From Dromiciops gliroides (Eukaryota > Chordata > Mammalia > Microbiotheria > Microbiotheriidae): 64,000 nucleotides of DNA. How positions within the stretch are numbered: position 1 is the first letter of the stretch; every line of letters starts with the position of its first letter. This document shows positions 59,861 through 64,000 of the stretch, in pieces. The translations under genes and the position numbers were made by a program. The notes beneath the pieces were generated by a model that was given only the letters and a program-made list of their open reading frames with translations, had not been told where the DNA came from and ran no database searches. The stretch covers positions 169,985,403-170,049,402 of the forward strand of contig NC_057866.1 in the NCBI RefSeq assembly GCF_019393635.1, read 5' to 3'.

Positions 59861-60706
59861 CACCAGAAATAAAACCAAAAACTGCCATGCAAAATCCACT
59901 AGTTCAAAATATGACATAAGACTTTATAAATTATAAAATGCCCTCAAATGAAGGGAAATATAATAAGTGTCTTGCTGAGCATGGTAAGAAATAATGTTTA
60001 GTAGGAATATAATCCAAAGAAAATCTAATGAATGTAAAACTTCTAAATTAAGGTCACGGTTCCCAGGAACTATGCAAAGGATTAAAATGGGAGATAGAAT
60101 GTTGTGGGAAGAACAAGAAAACTAGTTTGGCTGCAGTACTGAAGGTGTGAAAGGGACTAAGGTATAGAAGGAGAATAATCTATTATTATTCATTCCATTT
60201 TTCCTGTGTTCTTACTAAACTGAATGCTTTTTTAATAGCACTTTATTTTTTTCCAATTACATGTAACAACAATTTTAAAGATTCATTTAGAAATTTTTGC
60301 TTTTCAAATTTTCTCCTTCCCTTCCCTCCCTCATTCCTAAGACAATAAGCAATTTGATATAGGTTATACATGTACAATTATGCAAAACGTATTTCAATAT
60401 TAACCATGTTGTGAAAGAAGAAACAGACCAAAATAAAAAATGAAATAAAGAAAGTGAAAATAGTATGCTTCAATCTGCATTCAGACACCATAAGTTCTTT
60501 CTCTGGATAGGGTATAGTTTTCCATCATGAGTTCTTTGGAATTGTCTTGGATCAGTATATTGCTGAGAAGAACTGTCAATTCATAGTTGATCACTGCACA
60601 ATGTTGCTGATACCAGGTACAATGTTCTCCTTAGCAAAAGTTTTATAGCTAAGTTTTATAGCTCTTTGGGCATAGTTCAAAATTGCTTTCCAGAATAGTT
60701 GGATCA

Positions 60707-60860
60707 GGGGCAGCTAGGTGGCACAGTGGATAAAGCACAGGCCCTGGATTCAGGAGGACCTGAGTTCAAGTCCATTCTCAAACACTTGACACTTACTAGT
60801 TGTGTGACCCTGGGCAAGTCACTTAACCCCCATTGCCCCGCAAAAAAAAAAAATTTTAAT
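60707..60860 (+). repeat. tRNA-derived marsupial SINE
   Basis: Full copy with TTGGATCAG repeated on both sides, inserted in the antisense L1 3' UTR. Confidence 0.9.
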
Positions 60861-62557
60861 AAAATAAACAGAATGGTTGGATCAGTCCATAACTCCACCA
60901 ACAGTGCATTTGTATCCCAATTTTCCCACATCCTCTCCAATATTTATCATTTTCATTTTTGTCAAATTAGCTAATATGATAGGTATGAGGTGGTATCTCC
61001 AAAGTTTTAATTTGCATTTTTCCAATCAATAATGATTTAGAGCATTTTAAAAATATAACTATAAATAGCTTTGATTTCTTCACCTGAAAACTGCCTGTTA
61101 AATACCCGTTGACTTATCAATTGGGGAGTGAATTGTATTCTTATGAATTTGACTCAGTTCTCTATATATTTGAGAAATGAGGCTTTTATCAGAGATACTT
61201 CTATAAAATTATTTCCCAGCTTTTTACTTTCCTTCTAATATTGGTTGCATTGGTTTTGTTTCTGCAAGAACTTTTAAATTTAATATAATCAAAATTGTCC
61301 ATTTTATATTTCATAATGCTTTCTATCTCTTATTTAGTCATAAATTCTTCTCTTCTTTCTGGATCTGACAGGTAAACTATTCCTTCCTAATTTGCTAATG
61401 GTATCACCTTTTATGTCTAAATCATGTACCCATTTTGACCTTATTTTGGTATACAGTGTAAGATGTTGTCTTATACTTAGTTTCTGCCATACTGTTTTCC
61501 AGTTTTCCCAGCAGTTTTTGTCATATAGTGAGTTCTTGTCCCAAAAGCTTGGGTGTTTGAGTTTATCAAACACTAGATTACTGTAGTCATTTACTATTGT
61601 GTCTTGTGTTCCTCATCTATTTCACTGATTCACCACATTATTTCTTAATAAGTACCAGATAGTTTTCATGATTACCATTTTATAAAACAGTTTGAAATCT
61701 GGTACAGCTGTGCCACCTTCCTTAACCCTTGTTTTCATTAATTTCCTTGATATACTTGACCTTTTGTTTTTCCAGATGAATTTTGTTGTTATTTTTTCTA
61801 TCTCTATAAAACATTTTTTGGTAGTTTGAGATGGCATTGAATAAGTAAATGGATTTAGGTAGAATTGTTATTTTTATTATATTGGCTCAGCTTACCCACG
61901 AGTAATTTATATTTTTCCAGTTGTTTAGATATGACTTTATTTGCATGAAAAGTGTGTTGTAATTTTATTCATGTAGTTTCTGCATTTGTCTTGCCAGGTA
62001 GATTCCTCAGTATTTTATATATTTTATTGTCTACTGTTATTTTAAGTGGAATTTCTTTTTCTATTTCTTTCTGTTGGGTTTTGTTGGTAATGTATAGAAA
62101 TGCTGATGATTTATAAGGTTTTATTTTGTATCCTGCAACTTTGTTAACATTGTTTATTATTTCAAGTAGTTTATTGGTTGATTCTCTAGAATTCCTTAAG
62201 TATGCCATCATATCATCTGTAAAGAGTGATAGTTTTGTTTCCTCATTGCCTATTCTAATTCCTTCAATTTCCTTTTCTTCTCTTATTGCTCTAGCTGATT
62301 GAAATAGAAATAATAAATAAATAAAACAATAAAAAATAGAAATCTATTACAAGATTAAAAATAGTGGTGATAATGGACATCCTTACTTTATGCTGATCTT
62401 ATTGAGAAAGCTTTTACTTTATCTCCACTATAGATAATGCTTGTTGATGGTTTTAGATAGATACTACTTATCATTTTAAGGAAAATTCCATTTATTCCTA
62501 TGCTCTCTAGTGTTCTTAATAGGAATGGCTGCTGTATTTTGTCAAAAGCCTTTTCTG

Positions 62558-63172
62558 ACCTGGAAGGACTTACATGAACTGATGCTGACTGAGAGGAGAA
62601 CATTGTACACAGTAACAGCAACGATGTGTGATGAACAATGGTGATAGACTTGGCTCTTCTCAGCAGTGCAATAATACAAAACAGTTTCAAAGAACTCATG
62701 ATAAAAAATGTTCTCAACATCCAGAAAAAAGAACTGTGGATTATGAATGCAGATTGAACCACACTGTTTCTACTTTTGGACTGTTTTTTCCCTTCTTTTT
62801 TGAGGTTTTTCCCTTGTGCTCTGATTCTTCCTTCACAAGATGACTAATGTAGAAATGTGATTGTACATCTATAACCTATATCAGACTGCTTCCCATCTTG
62901 GGGAGAAGGGAGGGAAGGGAGGATGGGAGAAAAAATTGGAACTAAGAATCCTATGAGGGGCAGCTAGGTGGCGCAGTGGATAGAGCACTGGCCCTGGAGT
63001 CAGGAGTACCTGAGTTCAAATCTGGCCTCAGACACTTAACACTTACTAGCTGTGTGACCCTGGGCAAGTCACTTAACCCCAATTGCCTCACTAAAAAAAG
63101 AAAATCCTATGAAAACAAATGTTGAAAATTATCCTTACATGTAACTGGAAAATAATAAAATACTTTTTCAAA
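62558..63172 (+). mobile_element. Truncated L1 3' end nested in the antisense L1
   Basis: Plus-strand L1 3' end starting ACCTGGAAGGACTTACATG and ending GGAAAATAATAAAATAC with an A-rich tail. It is flanked by about AAAAGYCTTTTCTG on both sides, splitting the EKAFDK region of the older L1. It is itself interrupted by a SINE at 62957. Confidence 0.75.
62957..63099 (+). repeat. tRNA-derived marsupial SINE
   Basis: Full copy flanked by AAGAATCCTATGA or a close variant; innermost layer of a three-level nest. Confidence 0.9.
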
Positions 63173-63694
63173 AAAAGTCTTTTCTGTATCTATTGAGATA
63201 ATATTATTTCAGTTGGTGTTCTTAGTGATTTGGTCAATTATTCTCATAACCTTCCTAACACTGAACCAGCCTTGCATTCCTGATATAAAAAAAAATTGGT
63301 AGAATTCCTTCACCTAGTTTTCCAAATAGTTTATATAATTTATATATTTGTTTGTATAATTAACTGTTCTTTAGGTGTTTGGTAGAATTCACTTGTGAAC
63401 TGTTCTGGCCCTAGGGATTTTTTTTTTCTTAGGGAGTTCATTGATGGTTTGTTCGATTTCTTTTTCTAATATGCGGTTAAGTTTTTTTTTTCCTCTTCCA
63501 TTAATCTGGACAATTTATATTTTTGTAAATATTCATCAATTTCACTTAGATTATCAGATTTATTGGCACGTAACTGAGCAAAATATTTCCTACTAATTGC
63601 TTTAATTTCCTCTTCATTGGTGGTGAATTCACCCTTTTCGTTTTTGATACTGGTAATTTGGTTTTCTTTTTAAAAAAAAAACACAAAATAACCA

Positions 63695-63822
63695 GGGAAT
63701 CTAGGTGGTACAATGGCTAGAGCACCAGCTCTGGAGTCAGGAGGACCTGAGTTCAAATCCAGCCTCAAACATTTGACACTTACTAGCTGTGTGACCCTAG
63801 GCAAGTCACTTAACCCCAATTG

Positions 63823-63826
<4 letters not shown>
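63695..63826 (+). repeat. tRNA-derived marsupial SINE with CA-repeat tail
   Basis: Head slightly degraded (GGGAATCTAGGTGG). The A tail is replaced by a (CA)n run to 63873. Confidence 0.85.

Positions 63827-63873
<47 letters not shown>
63826..63873 (+). repeat. (CA)n microsatellite
   Basis: About 24 CA units grown from a SINE tail. Confidence 0.95.
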
Positions 63874-63876
<3 letters not shown>

Positions 63877-64000
63877 CCCCACCAAAAACCCAAATAAATT
63901 TAATTGGGTTTTTCAAAAAAAAAACTAGCAAATGGTTTTATTTATTAGCTCAATAGTTTTCTTGCTTTCAGTTTTACTAATCCCACCTTGGGTTTTCAGG

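Larger units (their letters stand above)
56346..60227. other. Region downstream of FGB
   Basis: G-rich runs at 56450-56490, a CR1/L3 copy with a SINE (57190-57820), CORE-SINEs at 59085 and 59690. No gene, and no FGA exon, was found. Confidence 0.65.
60228..64000 (-). mobile_element. Long antisense L1 with ORF2 remains, runs off the right edge
   Basis: 3' UTR from 60228, then broken ORF2 frames: C-terminus at 61622-61837 (FIWKNKRSSISRKLMK, GGTAVPDFKLFYK), reverse-transcriptase end at 61969-62211 ([20 protein letters not shown]), and the EKAFDKIQ block at 62388-62560. Upstream ORF2 sequence continues from 63173. Several stops and shifts make it dead. Insertions at 60707, 62558 and 63695. Confidence 0.85.

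Noticed and set aside
56346..64000. FGA, expected as the next fibrinogen gene
   Set aside because: No exon of the alpha chain was recognised on either strand; the spacing in other mammals puts it beyond the right edge.

Overview
This is a nuclear window from a marsupial genome. About two dozen copies of a tRNA-derived SINE typical of marsupials are scattered through it, along with marsupial-type L1 3' ends, old L2, CR1/L3 and MIR/THER elements, and intron-rich vertebrate genes. The SINE type suggests an Australian marsupial, possibly a dasyurid, but the species cannot be fixed from the sequence alone.

Two protein-coding genes stand head to head, as in other mammals. On the minus strand, positions 1 to about 31.56 kb hold PLRG1, the spliceosomal WD40 protein of the PRP19/CDC5L complex. 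Twelve exons can be read, joining in frame to 385 codons. The last coding exons, with the end of the propeller, lie beyond the left edge. Its promoter is a CpG island around 30.75-31.6 kb with ETS, CRE-like and NRF1 motifs. On the plus strand, 41.45-56.1 kb holds the complete FGB gene (fibrinogen beta chain): a liver-type promoter (IL-6 element, C/EBP, HNF1, TATA), nine coding exons that join in frame to 498 residues, and a 3' UTR. FGB is a secreted coagulation protein and PLRG1 is a housekeeping splicing factor. They are neighbours by conserved synteny, not by shared function.

The rest is repeat-rich. PLRG1 intron 1 carries a 7-kb LTR provirus (21145-28138), antisense to the gene. It has 841-bp LTRs that differ at a single site by eye, a 4-bp target duplication, a gammaretrovirus-like primer binding site and a polypurine tract, but an almost entirely non-coding interior. 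It looks like a recent insertion of a non-autonomous element and is the most striking structure here. The 31.6-41.4 kb intergenic region holds an L1 ORF1 copy with one stop, a CR1/L3 copy, L2 and L1 pieces. The region right of FGB (56.1-64 kb) ends in a long antisense L1 with nested insertions. FGA was looked for and not found.

Other points worth a look: the FGB B-knob reads Ser-His-Arg-Pro instead of the usual Gly-His-Arg-Pro; a 30-nt microexon encodes part of fibrinopeptide B; a 32-C tract sits 13 nt before the FGB exon 3 acceptor; PLRG1 intron 11 has an atypical donor; and a 38-nt perfect AT palindrome lies in PLRG1 intron 4.
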